A DNA stretch of 64,000 nt from Nocardioides alkalitolerans (lineage in GTDB: Bacteria; Actinomycetota; Actinomycetes; Propionibacteriales; Nocardioidaceae): NCBI GenBank assembly GCA_038184435.1, contig CP116227.1:1426001-1490000 (forward strand), written 5' to 3'. The position numbers and the translations under genes were made by a program. The notes below the pieces were generated by a model, which saw only the letters and a program-made list of their open reading frames with translations, did no database searches and was not told the DNA's origin. This document shows, one piece after another, positions 11,489 to 19,854 of the stretch; the first letter of the stretch is position 1; every line of letters starts with the position of its first letter.

Positions 11489-12835
11489 TCAGGCGTCGCC
11501 CAGGAACCGGTCGAACACCCGCGCGCCGAACTGCAGCGCGTCGACGGGCACCCGCTCGTCCACGCCGTGGAACAGCGCGGTGAAGTCGAGGTCGGCGGGC
11601 AGCCGCAGCGGCGCGAACCCGTAGGAGCGCATCCCCAGCTTGCGGAAGTGCTTGGCGTCGGTGCCGCCACTCATGAGGTACGGCGCGACGAGCGCCCCCG
11701 GGTCCTCGGCCAGGAGGCTGCGGGTCATGGCGTCGACGAGGTGCCCGTCGTACGGCGTCTCCCACGGCTGCTGGTGCGAGACGAAGTCGATCTCCACGTT
11801 CTCGCCCGTCAGCTCGGCGAGCGTGGCGAAGAACTCGTCCTCGAAGCCGGGCAGGAACCGACCGTCCACGTGGGCGGTCGCCTCGGTGGGGACGACGTTG
11901 ACCTTGTAGCCCGCCTGGAGCATCGTCGGGTTGGTCGAGTTGCGGATGACGTTGCCGAGCATGCGCGCCGCGCCGCCGAACTCCTCGACGAGGGCCGGCG
12001 CGTTCTCGGGGGTGGCCGGCGTGCCCGCCAGCTCGCCGATGGTCGCGAGGAGCACCTCCATGGTCGGGGTCAGGCGCACCGGCCACTCGTGGGCGCCGAT
12101 CCGCGCGACCGCGGCGGCGAGGTCGGTGACGGCGTTCTCGGTGTTCACCATGGAGCCGTGGCCGGCACGGCCCCGGGCCGTGAGGCGCATCCACGCCATC
12201 CCCTTCTCGGCGGCCTCGATGAGGTAGACGCGACGCCCGCGGACCGTGGCGCTGAAGCCGCCGACCTCACCGATCGCCTCGGTGCAGTCCGCGAGCTCGT
12301 CCGGGTGGTCCTCGACGAGCACCTCGGCGCCCTGGTGGCCGCCGGCCTCCTCGTCCGCCGTGAAGCACAGCACCACGGGTCGCTTCGGCATGACGCCCGC
12401 GCGGGTGCGGGCGCGCACGACCGACAGCAGCATCGCGTCGAAGTCCTTCATGTCGACGGCGCCCCGGCCCCAGACGTACCCGTCCTGGACCTCTCCGGAG
12501 AACGGGTGCACCTGCCAGTCCTCGGCGGCGGCGGGCACCACGTCGAGGTGGCCGTGCACGAGGAGGGGGTCGCCCTCGGTGCCGCCCCAGCGGGCGATGA
12601 CGTTGGTGCGCCCCGGTGCGCCCTCGTAGAGCCGCGACTCGATGCCGACCTCGTCCAGCAGGGCAGCGACGTGCTCGGCCGCCTTCCGCTCCCCCGGCCC
12701 CGAGTCGTCGCCGTAGTTCGAGGTGTCGATGCGGATCAGGTCGCGGCACAGCTCGACGACCTCGGCGGCGGGGTCGTAGGACGGCCCGTCCCCGCGTGCG
12801 GCGTCGGCTCCCGGAGTGCTCGTGTCCTCGCTCAT
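11489..12835 (-). CDS. M20/M25/M40 family metallo-hydrolase (dipeptidase-like)
   Basis: A 448-residue zinc peptidase/amidohydrolase of the M20 family. Metal-binding and catalytic residues appear in order: VHGHLDVVP (His, Asp), GRGAVDMKDF (Asp), TADEEAGG (Glu pair), HVDGRFLPG in the lid domain and GGTDAKHFRK (His). It is probably a cytoplasmic carboxypeptidase or deacylase acting on small peptides or N-acyl amino acids; the exact substrate cannot be read. The first 20 residues look disordered. The ATG start is clear. It is followed on the same strand by nothing close and is convergent with the DUF5703 gene. Confidence 0.92.
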   Translation of the reverse strand: MSEDTSTPGADAARGDGPSYDPAAEVVELCRDLIRIDTSNYGDDSGPGERKAAEHVAALLDEVGIESRLYEGAPGRTNVIARWGGTEGDPLLVHGHLDVVPAAAEDWQVHPFSGEVQDGYVWGRGAVDMKDFDAMLLSVVRARTRAGVMPKRPVVLCFTADEEAGGHQGAEVLVEDHPDELADCTEAIGEVGGFSATVRGRRVYLIEAAEKGMAWMRLTARGRAGHGSMVNTENAVTDLAAAVARIGAHEWPVRLTPTMEVLLATIGELAGTPATPENAPALVEEFGGAARMLGNVIRNSTNPTMLQAGYKVNVVPTEATAHVDGRFLPGFEDEFFATLAELTGENVEIDFVSHQQPWETPYDGHLVDAMTRSLLAEDPGALVAPYLMSGGTDAKHFRKLGMRSYGFAPLRLPADLDFTALFHGVDERVPVDALQFGARVFDRFLGDA

Positions 12836-12864
12836 GGGGCCATCCTGGCAAAGAGGCGGTGGGG

Positions 12865-13641
12865 TCAGTTGAGGGCACGCACGGAGTCGGGAACCCCGCC
12901 CCCCGCCTGCACGGACTCGACGAGCTCGGCCAGTGCCGTGAGGGCGACCCGCTGGGACATCGGTCCGTAGGACACCCGGGCCACCCCCAGCTCCTGCAGC
13001 CGCGCGAGCGACGGCGTGCCCGGCAGCCCGATGAGGGTGAGGCGCTGGGGCCCGAAGGCGTCGACCAGGGTGGCGACCTGCTCCTCGTCGAGACGTCCGG
13101 GGACGAACACGACCGGCGCGCCGGCGTCGAGGTAGGCACGGCCCCGCTCAAGCGCCACCTGCAGCGGGTCGTCGGCACCCTTCACGAACGCGTCGGTGCG
13201 GGCATTGAGCACGAAGTCCGGGACGCCCTCGGCCGCGGCCGCCCGCATGATGGCCTCGACCTGCGCGGCGGCCTCCGCGACGGGACGGAGCTGGTCCTCG
13301 ATGTTGGCCCCGACGACCCCGACCCCGATGGCGCGGCGGACGGTGTCGGCCGCGTCGCCGTACCCGCCCTCCAGGTCGGCCGACACGGGCAGCGTCGTCG
13401 CCGCCACGATCCGGCGGACCTCCTCGAGCATCTCCTCGACGGGGATGTTCTCGCCGTCCTCGTAGCCGCGCGAGGCAGCGATCGAGTGGCTCGCCGTGGC
13501 CAGCGCCGTCGTGCCGGGGAGGTCGGTGACGACCTTCGCCGAGATCGAGTCCCAGACGTTGACGACCGTCAGCAGATCGGGCGCCCGGTGGAGGTCGAGG
13601 AGGGTGCGGGCGGTGTCGGCGAGGCTCATGGGAGCGAGCAT
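12865..13641 (-). CDS. Isocitrate lyase/PEP mutase family protein
   Basis: A 258-residue member of the isocitrate lyase/phosphoenolpyruvate mutase superfamily (TIM barrel, C-C or P-C bond chemistry). Family landmarks are VVNVWDSISAKVV near the N-terminus, ADLEGGYGD (magnesium ligands), GANIEDQL and NARTDAFVKG. The conserved Cys loop of true isocitrate lyases (KKCGH) is absent, so it is more like the carboxyvinyl-phosphonate-mutase-like or oxaloacetate-hydrolase-like group; the substrate is unknown. The ATG at 13641 is chosen because GGAGGT lies five bases before it. An internal ATG at 13629 is an alternative. Confidence 0.88.
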   Translation of the reverse strand: MLAPMSLADTARTLLDLHRAPDLLTVVNVWDSISAKVVTDLPGTTALATASHSIAASRGYEDGENIPVEEMLEEVRRIVAATTLPVSADLEGGYGDAADTVRRAIGVGVVGANIEDQLRPVAEAAAQVEAIMRAAAAEGVPDFVLNARTDAFVKGADDPLQVALERGRAYLDAGAPVVFVPGRLDEEQVATLVDAFGPQRLTLIGLPGTPSLARLQELGVARVSYGPMSQRVALTALAELVESVQAGGGVPDSVRALN

Positions 13642-13681
13642 GCCGCACCTCCGCACGGCGTGGAAAGCACTACGGCCCCGG

Positions 13682-13700
13682 GTCCCTGACCTGCAGGGAC
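13682..13700 (-). terminator. Hairpin downstream of tRNA-Leu
   Basis: GTCCCTG-N5-CAGGGAC, a 7-bp perfect stem starting 14 bases past the tRNA 3' end, and before the PEP-mutase-like gene on the same strand. Confidence 0.6.
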
Positions 13701-13714
13701 TCGGGGCCGATCGG

Positions 13715-13799
13715 TGTCCGAGGGGGGACTTGAACCCCCATGCCCAATAAGGGCACTAGCACCTCAAGCTAGCGCGTCTGCCAATTCCGCCACCCGGAC
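13715..13799 (-). tRNA. tRNA-Leu (anticodon GAG)
   Basis: An 85-nt class II tRNA. Acceptor GTCCGGG pairs with CTCGGAC (one G-U). The D arm contains GGCGGAATTGGCAGACGC, the anticodon stem CTAGC/GCTAG holds loop TTGAGGT (anticodon GAG), the variable arm is long, and the T loop is TTCAAGT. The CCA end is not encoded. It reads CUC and CUU leucine codons. Confidence 0.96.
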
Positions 13800-13812
13800 G
13801 AGTGCGGGTGAA

Positions 13813-13818
13813 ACAGTA
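13813..13818 (-). promoter_or_regulatory. -10 box for tRNA-Leu
   Basis: TACTGT on the minus strand, 13 bases before the tRNA 5' end, which gives a leader of only a few bases. Confidence 0.5.
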
Positions 13819-13861
13819 GCAGGGGTCGGCCGGAACGACCGCATCGGGGGTCGGCGTCCGT

Positions 13862-14497
13862 TCACCCGCCGCCCAGGGCCTCGTCGAGCAGCGCCTGCGC
13901 GTCGCGGATCGCGCCGAGACCACGCGCGTACTGCTGCGACACGGCCGACGCACTCACCCCGACGGCGGCCGCCACGTCCCGCTGCGAGGACCCGTCGAGC
14001 CCCGCCAGGAGCATCGGGTGGGCGGTCGGGCCGACACGGTCGACGAGGGCGTCGCGGCAGAGCAGCAACGCGTTGACGACGTCGGGCGGGCAGGGCGGCG
14101 TGGTGCCCTCGGCCGCGACGAACCAGGTGCGCCGCCGTCGGGTCGCCGGGCGGCCGAGCTCGTCGATGGCCGCGCGTGCGCTCCACCAAGCGGAGCCGTC
14201 CTCGAGGGGCGGGGTGCGGCTCGCGTCGAGCACCGCCCGCTCGCCGTGGCCGAGGCCGTATCGCGTGTCGACCACGGGGCGCAGCAGCAGGCGCACGACG
14301 AGCGTGGCACGCAGGGCCGCCCCCAGGGACGGGTAGACCCCCTGGAACTCGTCCCCTACCGTCGGGTGGAGGCCGTCGAGCGACGGGACCCGCCGGTCGG
14401 CCTCGGCCAGCGCGTCCGCCAGGGCGGCCTGCACGGCGCCGCGGTCGTCGGATCGTCGAGACCCGACGAGGTCACCGATCAGGGCGTAGACCGTCAT
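13862..14497 (-). CDS. SatD family protein with C-terminal helix-turn-helix
   Basis: A 211-residue protein of the SatD family. The N-terminal part has YALIGDLVGSRR and HPTVGDEFQGVYPS, typical of SatD. The last 50 residues (SSQRDVAAAVGVSASAVSQQ) form a sigma-region-4-like helix-turn-helix, so it may bind DNA. The molecular function of SatD is not established. The ATG at 14497 lies six bases after TATGCT. A 21-bp palindrome just upstream of that box is a likely operator, perhaps for this protein itself. The gene is 64 bases downstream of a membrane-protein gene on the same strand, a pairing often seen for satD. Confidence 0.8.
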   Translation of the reverse strand: MTVYALIGDLVGSRRSDDRGAVQAALADALAEADRRVPSLDGLHPTVGDEFQGVYPSLGAALRATLVVRLLLRPVVDTRYGLGHGERAVLDASRTPPLEDGSAWWSARAAIDELGRPATRRRRTWFVAAEGTTPPCPPDVVNALLLCRDALVDRVGPTAHPMLLAGLDGSSQRDVAAAVGVSASAVSQQYARGLGAIRDAQALLDEALGGG

Positions 14498-14503
14498 CAC
14501 TGA

Positions 14504-14509
14504 AGCATA
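14504..14509 (-). promoter_or_regulatory. -10 box for SatD gene (leaderless)
   Basis: TATGCT on the minus strand, six bases before the ATG at 14497. It lies inside the direct repeat TGAAGCATAT (14501-14510), whose second copy is at 14529-14538. Confidence 0.55.
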
Positions 14510-14512
14510 TAC

Positions 14513-14533
14513 CTTCATTTCGTCGAAATGAAG
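14513..14533. promoter_or_regulatory. 21-bp palindromic operator in the SatD promoter
   Basis: CTTCATTTCG and CGAAATGAAG form a perfect inverted repeat around one central base. It lies between the -10 box and the expected -35 position of the SatD gene. It is AT-rich compared with everything around it, as expected for a repressor site. Confidence 0.65.
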
Positions 14534-14561
14534 CATATCGCTGATGTCGTGCCCCAACGGG

Positions 14562-15332
14562 TCAGGCCAGCGCGATGAGACCGACGCCCGCGAGCGCCAC
14601 CGACCAGCTCGCCAGGCTGCCGACCAGGAAGTACTCCGTCACGTCGCTCGGACCGCCGAAGCCCGACGCACCGTCCCGGGGCGCGCGCAGCTCGGGGAAG
14701 CGCAGCAGCGCCTTGGCCGCGACCACGAGGGAGGCGCCCGTCAGGCTGCCGGCGCCGCCGAGACCCACCACCAGGAGCCGCTCCATCGGACCAAGGACCC
14801 GGCCGCCCCGCAGCTGCTTCTCGTTGTCGTGCGCCGGGACGCCCACCAGGTCGAGCAGCAGCCGCACCAGGATGTTGGCGGTCGCGAGCTGCGCCACCGC
14901 CACGGCGAGGACGACGAGGAGCGCGTCGCCGTCGAACCGGCCGAGCACGCTGGCGTCGACGACGTCGTCCACGAAGACCGGCGCCCCCATCGCCGGTCCG
15001 CAGACCACGGTCGCCGCGATGCCGGTGCCGAACGCGCCGTACGCCGCCGCGAACCGCCACCGCCCGTGGAGGAGCGGCTGGCCAGGCGGTTGGACCTGGC
15101 CGCGCGCGAGGCCGGCGGACGACGCGGGGATCCACACGGCGACGGCCGCGGCGGCGAGGACCCAGCCCCACCAGCCGCGACCCGTGGGGTCGGACAGGAG
15201 GGCCGCGCCCACCACGGCGACGACGCCGACCACGGTCAGGACCCGCCGACGCAGGCGACTGGTGACGTCCCCGTCGGCGCGGAAGAGGTCGCAGAGACCC
15301 AGCACGAGCAACCACCACGCGACACCGGCCAC
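14562..15332 (-). CDS. Membrane protein, SatD-associated (DUF3307-like C-terminus)
   Basis: A 256-residue protein with about six predicted membrane helices (for example VVGVVAVVGAALL and LLVVLAVAVAQLATANILV). The C-terminal part (GPMERLLVVGLGGAGSLTGA, then TEYFLVGSLASW) resembles the membrane proteins that accompany SatD in other bacteria. That resemblance is from memory and needs checking. The function is unknown. The GTG start has GGGAGGGG about seven bases upstream. It precedes the SatD gene on the same strand and is divergent from the LysR-like gene. Confidence 0.7.
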   Translation of the reverse strand: MAGVAWWLLVLGLCDLFRADGDVTSRLRRRVLTVVGVVAVVGAALLSDPTGRGWWGWVLAAAAVAVWIPASSAGLARGQVQPPGQPLLHGRWRFAAAYGAFGTGIAATVVCGPAMGAPVFVDDVVDASVLGRFDGDALLVVLAVAVAQLATANILVRLLLDLVGVPAHDNEKQLRGGRVLGPMERLLVVGLGGAGSLTGASLVVAAKALLRFPELRAPRDGASGFGGPSDVTEYFLVGSLASWSVALAGVGLIALA

Positions 15333-15445
15333 GTTCCCACCCCTCCCGAGATCCGCCGGGGTCCACCCTGCCGTACGCCACCGACAGTCCTGGGCCACGC
15401 CCGGGCCGGCGCGGCGGCGGGGTGGGGACGTGATGTGCTGGCCCC

Positions 15446-16042
15446 GTGCCCACCACCTTCCGCCTCGCGTTCGTCACCGGAGCCACCCCCGACAAGTGGG
15501 CGGCGCGGTGGCGCGAGCGCCACCCGAAGGACCGCCTCGAGCTCGTCCCCGTCGAGCAGGCCGACCAGGAGCGCGTGGTGCGCGACGGCACGGTCGACAT
15601 GTGCCTCGCGCGCCTCCCCGTCGACACGACGGGCCTGCTCGTCGTGCGCCTGTACGACGAGGCGCAGGTCGTCGTCGTCGACCGCGAGCACGTCGTGTCC
15701 GCCGTCGACCAGGTCGAGCTCGCCGACCTGGCCGACGAGCAGCTCGTCACCGACCCCGCCCGGGTGCCCGGGTGGACCGAGGTGGCGCGTGCCGACCGCC
15801 TCGACTGGCCCGCGATGACGGACCGCGAGGCGGTCGAGGTGGCCGCCAGCGGCGCGGGCGTGGCCGTGCTCCCCGAGTCCGTGGCGCGGGTGCTGCACCG
15901 CAAGGACGCCGTCCACCGGCCGGTCGTCGACCTGCCCCCGACCACCGTCGCGCTGGTGTGGCTCGCAGAACGCGACGACGAAGCGACCCAGGAGATGGTG
16001 GGCATCACGCGGGGTCGCACGGCCCGCAGCAGCCGCGGCTGA
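15446..16042 (+). CDS. LysR-type substrate-binding domain protein lacking the HTH
   Basis: A 198-residue protein equivalent to the effector-binding half of a LysR regulator. It starts directly with the domain's first strand (FRLAFVTGATPDKWAARW), continues through the acid-tolerant hinge region (VDMCLARLPVD) and ends near AERDDEATQEMVG. There is no DNA-binding helix-turn-helix before it, and the 113 bases upstream do not encode one in frame. Such stand-alone domains occur in actinobacteria and may bind a small molecule or another regulator. The GTG start is likely. It is 91 bases upstream of the BCCT transporter gene and might be co-transcribed with it. Confidence 0.75.
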   Translation: MPTTFRLAFVTGATPDKWAARWRERHPKDRLELVPVEQADQERVVRDGTVDMCLARLPVDTTGLLVVRLYDEAQVVVVDREHVVSAVDQVELADLADEQLVTDPARVPGWTEVARADRLDWPAMTDREAVEVAASGAGVAVLPESVARVLHRKDAVHRPVVDLPPTTVALVWLAERDDEATQEMVGITRGRTARSSRG

Positions 16043-16133
16043 AGTTGCAGGACACAACCAACCTGCGGCAGGGTCGGACGGTTGCGTGTCGGTCCTCCCA
16101 CGGCCGGCACGGCACCCGAACCGAGAGGAACAC

Positions 16134-18020
16134 GTGACCGCACTCGACCCGAAGCACCCCGTCGACGCGCATCCCGACGAGACCCCCGAGGCGTTCGACG
16201 CCCCGGTCGAGGACTCGTCGACCCCCACCGACACGGGCGGCCACCCCGCCCTCGACGTGCCCCCACCCGTCGAGAGCCGGCCCCCGACGTCCACGCTCGA
16301 CCCGGTCGTCTTCGGCGTCACGGCCGTCATCGCCATCGCGTTCCTCGTCTGGGGCTTCGCGAGCACCGACAGCCTGCGCGACACGTCCACCACGGCCCTC
16401 GGCTGGATCATCGACAACCTGGGCTGGCTGTTCGTCGTCTCCTCGAGCGGCTTCGTCGTCTTCGTCCTGTGGCTCGCACTGAGCCGGTTCGGCTCGATCC
16501 CCCTGGGCCGCGACGACGAGCAGCCGGAGTTCTCGACGACGTCGTGGATCGCCATGATGTTCAGCGCCGGCATGGGCATCGGCCTCATGTTCTACGGCGT
16601 GGGCGAGCCGGTCTCCCACTTCGCCACCGCGCCCCCGGGGACCGGCGGCGAGGAGGCCCAGAAGACGGCACTGGCGACCACGATCTTCCACTGGGGCCTG
16701 CACCCGTGGGCCATCTACGCCGTGCTCGGCCTCGCGGTGGCCTACGGCGTCTACCGCAAGGGCCGCCTGCAGCTCGTCAGCGCGGCGTTCGAGCCGCTGC
16801 TCGGTCGCCACGCCCACGGGCCGGCCGGCCGCGTCATCGACATCCTGGCCATCTTCGCCACCCTCTTCGGCTCCGCCGCCTCCCTCGGCCTGGGCGCGCT
16901 CCAGATCAGCAGCGGCCTCCAGATCGTCGCGGGCATCGGCGAGATCGGCAACGGCGTGCTCGTCGCCATCATCGCGGGCCTGACGGCGGCGTTCATCGCC
17001 TCCGCGATCTCGGGCATCGCGCGGGGCATCCAGTGGCTCGCCAACATCAACATGGTGCTCGCGATCGGGCTCGCTGTCTTCGTCTTCGTCGCCGGCCCGA
17101 CCGTCTTCATCCTCGACATGCTGCCGAGCATGCTGGCCACCTACGCGGGCGACCTCGGCGAGATGGCCGCGCGCGTGCCGTCCGACCAGGCGACCACCGT
17201 GCTGCCCGACGGCACGGAGCAGACGACGGCCGAGTGGCTCTCCGGCTGGACCGTCTTCTACTGGGCCTGGTGGCTCTCCTGGACCCCGTTCGTCGGCCTC
17301 TTCATCGCGCGCATCTCGCGCGGTCGCACGATCCGCCAGTTCGTCGCCGGCGTGCTGCTCGTGCCGACCGCGGTGAGCCTCGTCTGGTTCGCCATCTTCG
17401 GCGGGGCCGCCATCCACCTAGAGGAGGCGGGACGCGACATCGCCGGGGCGGCCGGCATCGAGGACCAGCTCTTCACGGTGCTCGACAACTTCCCGTTCGC
17501 CACCGTCACCAGCGTCGTCGTGATGGTGCTCGTCGCCATCTTCTTCGTCTCGGGCGCCGACGCGGCCTCGATCGTCATGGGCACGCTCTCGGAGCGCGGC
17601 GCGTCCGAGCCGCGCCGCTTCACCGTCATCTTCTGGGGCGCCGCCACCGGCGCCGTGGCGGCGGTCATGCTCATCGTCGGCGGGAGCGACGCCCTCACGG
17701 GCCTGCAGAACATCACCATCGCGGCGTCCGTGCCGTTCGTGCTCGTCATGATCGGTCTCTGCGTCGCCCTGGTGCGCGACCTCCGCTCGGACCCCGTCGT
17801 GGTCCGGAAGGTCTACGCCGCGCAGGCCGTCGAGCAGGCCGTGATGGCGGGCGTCACCGAGCACGGCGACGACTTCGTCATCAGCGTCGAGTCCACGGAG
17901 CCCGGCGCGGGCGTGGGCGACTACATCGCCAACGGCCCGGCGCAGGCGCAGCCGTCGTCCGTGCAGGCCGCCCCCGGCAGCACCGGCGTCGCCGGAGCCC
18001 CGAAGCCACCGAAGGACTGA
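16134..18020 (+). CDS. BCCT family (betaine/choline/carnitine) transporter
   Basis: A 628-residue secondary transporter with 12 predicted membrane helices, taking up betaine-type compatible solutes. The family signature is GWTVFYWAWWLSWTPFVG near residue 400. The glycine stretch GMGIGLMFYG (about 145) matches the sodium-coupled members such as BetP, so sodium symport is likely. The N-terminal 50 residues are acidic and Pro-rich and the C-terminal 80 residues are cytoplasmic, where the family has its osmosensing tail. The GTG start has GAGAGGAA seven bases upstream. The gene ends before a strong terminator. Confidence 0.93.
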   Translation: MTALDPKHPVDAHPDETPEAFDAPVEDSSTPTDTGGHPALDVPPPVESRPPTSTLDPVVFGVTAVIAIAFLVWGFASTDSLRDTSTTALGWIIDNLGWLFVVSSSGFVVFVLWLALSRFGSIPLGRDDEQPEFSTTSWIAMMFSAGMGIGLMFYGVGEPVSHFATAPPGTGGEEAQKTALATTIFHWGLHPWAIYAVLGLAVAYGVYRKGRLQLVSAAFEPLLGRHAHGPAGRVIDILAIFATLFGSAASLGLGALQISSGLQIVAGIGEIGNGVLVAIIAGLTAAFIASAISGIARGIQWLANINMVLAIGLAVFVFVAGPTVFILDMLPSMLATYAGDLGEMAARVPSDQATTVLPDGTEQTTAEWLSGWTVFYWAWWLSWTPFVGLFIARISRGRTIRQFVAGVLLVPTAVSLVWFAIFGGAAIHLEEAGRDIAGAAGIEDQLFTVLDNFPFATVTSVVVMVLVAIFFVSGADAASIVMGTLSERGASEPRRFTVIFWGAATGAVAAVMLIVGGSDALTGLQNITIAASVPFVLVMIGLCVALVRDLRSDPVVVRKVYAAQAVEQAVMAGVTEHGDDFVISVESTEPGAGVGDYIANGPAQAQPSSVQAAPGSTGVAGAPKPPKD

Positions 18021-18033
18021 TCCCGCACCCCCC

Positions 18034-18081
18034 GTACGACGAGGGCCCGGTCGCCGTGGGGCGGCCGGGCCCTCGTCGTAC
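18034..18081. terminator. Strong terminator shared by the BCCT gene and the sugar operon
   Basis: A perfect 17-bp stem (18034-18050 with 18065-18081, outer bases GTACGACGAGG) and a 14-base loop. It lies 13 bases after the BCCT stop and 8 bases from the stop of the last gene of the opposite operon, so it can serve both strands. Confidence 0.85.
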
Positions 18082-18089
18082 TCAGGAGG

Positions 18090-18389
18090 TCAGCGGCCCG
18101 GGTCGTTGGGATGGGTCTCCAACGGTTCGACCTCGATGCGCAGGTAGGGCGCGAACGGCAGGGTCGCCAGGGTGGCTCGGAGCTCGCCCTCGTCCCCGGC
18201 CGTCCAGAGGCCCACGTTGCGCCATCCGCCGCCGGCCGGTCTCCACACCCGGAGCAGCGTGCCCGTCGCCGCCAGCTCAGCAGCCCGGAGGGCCTCCGCG
18301 GCGCGGAGCCGGTCCAGCTCACCGGGGTCGAGGTCCGCGACGCCGGTGACCTCCATCCTGACGAGGAACTCGACGGGTGCGCTGCTCAC
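18090..18389 (-). CDS. Muconolactone Delta-isomerase family protein
   Basis: A 99-residue ferredoxin-like-fold protein of the muconolactone isomerase family. VEFLVRMEV at the start, the helix RAAEALRAAELAATG and RVWRPAGGGWRNVGLW are family features. True muconolactone isomerase (CatC) acts in catechol breakdown, but no other catechol gene is nearby, so another lactone or enol isomerisation is more likely. The GTG start overlaps the LacI stop by four bases. It is the last of thirteen co-oriented genes of the sugar operon. Confidence 0.8.
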   Translation of the reverse strand: MSSAPVEFLVRMEVTGVADLDPGELDRLRAAEALRAAELAATGTLLRVWRPAGGGWRNVGLWTAGDEGELRATLATLPFAPYLRIEVEPLETHPNDPGR

Positions 18390-19366
18390 GGCGCCGGCGC
18401 CGTCGAGTCCCGCACGACGAGCTCGATCGGCGCGTCGACGACCTCGGCGACGGGTTCCTGGGGGCTGAGGGTCGTCAGCAGCTCGATGGCACGGGCGCCG
18501 AGCTCCTGCAGCGGCATCCGCACCGTGGTCAGTCGCGGCAGGACGTACTCCGCGATCTCCGCGTCGTGCACGGCGACGACGGAGACCTGCGCCGGCACCG
18601 TGACCCCGGCGTCGCGCAGCCCCTCGAGCGCACCGATGCCCGAGGGCAGGTTCGCCGCGACCACGCCGGTGACCGGGCTGCCCACGAGCGACGCCGCCGC
18701 GGCCCGCCCCCCGGTCGCCGTGTAGTCCCCGGGCAGGAGCAGGGCCGACGCGCCCGGCGTCGCCTCGACAGCCACGCGGAACCCCGCCCACCGCCGGGCG
18801 GCCGTGTCGGCGTCGACGGGCCCCCCGACGAACGCCAGGTGGCGGTGCCCGAGCCCGAGCAGGTGCCGGGCGGCCTCCCCCGCTGCTCGCTCGTCGTCGA
18901 GCACCAGGTGCCGCTCGACCCCGGGCACGCTGCGGTTGACGAGCAGGTAGGGCACACGCAGGCTCGTGAGATCCACCGCCGACCCGCCGGCGACGAGGAG
19001 ACCGTCGACCCGGCCCGAGTCCAGGGCCTCGTACCAGGCCTTGCGGTCCCATCCCTCCCCGCTCGACGTCATCATCACGGAGCCGTGGCGGGCCGCGGCG
19101 CTCTCTGCCCCGGCGATGATCTGCGCGTAGACGGGGTTGCTGAAGTTGGGGATGACGAGCCCGAAGGCACCGGCCTTGGCGGACCGCAGGCTCCGCGCGA
19201 TCGCGTTGGGTCGGTAGCCCAGCTCGCGGGCGTGGTCGTGGATGCGCTGCTTGGTCTCGTCCAGGACCTTGACGTCGTGACCCCGCAGGACGCGCGACAC
19301 GAGGGAGACGTCCACGCCTGCGGCCCGGGCGACGTCGGCCAGGGTGACACGCTGCGGGCGGCTCAT
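18386..19366 (-). CDS. LacI family transcriptional regulator
   Basis: A 326-residue repressor. The N-terminal helix-turn-helix (VTLADVARAAGVDVSLVSRV) and hinge helix (NAIARSLRSAK) are followed by a sugar-binding periplasmic-protein-like domain (AFGLVIPNFSNPVYAQI onwards). The ligand is probably the operon's substrate or an intermediate. Three LacI-type palindromes upstream of the first gene of the operon, about 11 kb away, are the likely targets. The ATG at 19366 has GGAGGG upstream. It sits near the 3' end of the operon, so it would be autoregulated together with the pathway. Confidence 0.92.
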   Translation of the reverse strand: MSRPQRVTLADVARAAGVDVSLVSRVLRGHDVKVLDETKQRIHDHARELGYRPNAIARSLRSAKAGAFGLVIPNFSNPVYAQIIAGAESAAARHGSVMMTSSGEGWDRKAWYEALDSGRVDGLLVAGGSAVDLTSLRVPYLLVNRSVPGVERHLVLDDERAAGEAARHLLGLGHRHLAFVGGPVDADTAARRWAGFRVAVEATPGASALLLPGDYTATGGRAAAASLVGSPVTGVVAANLPSGIGALEGLRDAGVTVPAQVSVVAVHDAEIAEYVLPRLTTVRMPLQELGARAIELLTTLSPQEPVAEVVDAPIELVVRDSTAPAP

Positions 19367-19383
19367 GGTGCCACCCTCCCCCA

Positions 19384-19854
19384 TCAGGACCGGTCCGGGC
19401 GAGGAGGGACCTGGACGAGCTCGAGCGTGATGCCGTCGGGGTCGAGGAAGTAGCAGGTGTACCCGCCTCGGTTGACCCCCGCGGTGATCGCCTGGGGAGG
19501 CGAGACGAAGGTGACACCGGCGGCCCGCAGGCGCTCGTACGTCGCGGGCGCGTCCGCCACCGCGAACGCCAGGTGGGCCGACCCCGGTCGGTTGCGCGTC
19601 GTGTCGGTCGGCTCCGCGCGCGGGACGACGTACTCCACGAGCTCGAGGTCGTGGCTGGAGACGCCCCGCGGCTGTCCGGGCACGGCCAGCTGCGCCACGC
19701 GCAGGCGGGCGTCGGGGAACCCGACGAGGCTCCGCGTGTACGCGTTGTCCTGCTCCTGGCGGTGCACGAGCTCCATGCGGAGCAGGTCCGCGTAGAAGGC
19801 CACGGAACGGTCGAGGTCCGCGACGGTGAAGCTGAAGTGCCAGACCCCGATCAC
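19384..19854 (-). CDS. VOC family protein (glyoxalase/dioxygenase superfamily)
   Basis: A 156-residue vicinal-oxygen-chelate protein with two beta-alpha-beta modules. The metal-ligand positions are visible: His in VWHFSFTVAD, Glu in LELVEYV, His in AHLAFAVAD and Glu in ITLELVQV. It could be an isomerase, lyase or dioxygenase; the reaction is not readable. The GTG start overlaps the E1 beta stop by four bases, so it is translated with the E1 genes. The position after the E1 pair suggests work on a product of that enzyme (inference). Confidence 0.85.
   Translation of the reverse strand: MIGVWHFSFTVADLDRSVAFYADLLRMELVHRQEQDNAYTRSLVGFPDARLRVAQLAVPGQPRGVSSHDLELVEYVVPRAEPTDTTRNRPGSAHLAFAVADAPATYERLRAAGVTFVSPPQAITAGVNRGGYTCYFLDPDGITLELVQVPPRPDRS

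Noticed and set aside
13756..13953. A 65-codon minus-strand frame through tRNA-Leu (ends GGGIGRRASLRC)
   Set aside because: Also a translated tRNA, not a protein gene.
16022..16133. A regulator site in the BCCT leader (GGACACAACC near 16049 and GGTTGCGTGTC near 16080)
   Set aside because: The arms match imperfectly and are far apart; not strong enough to list as an operator.
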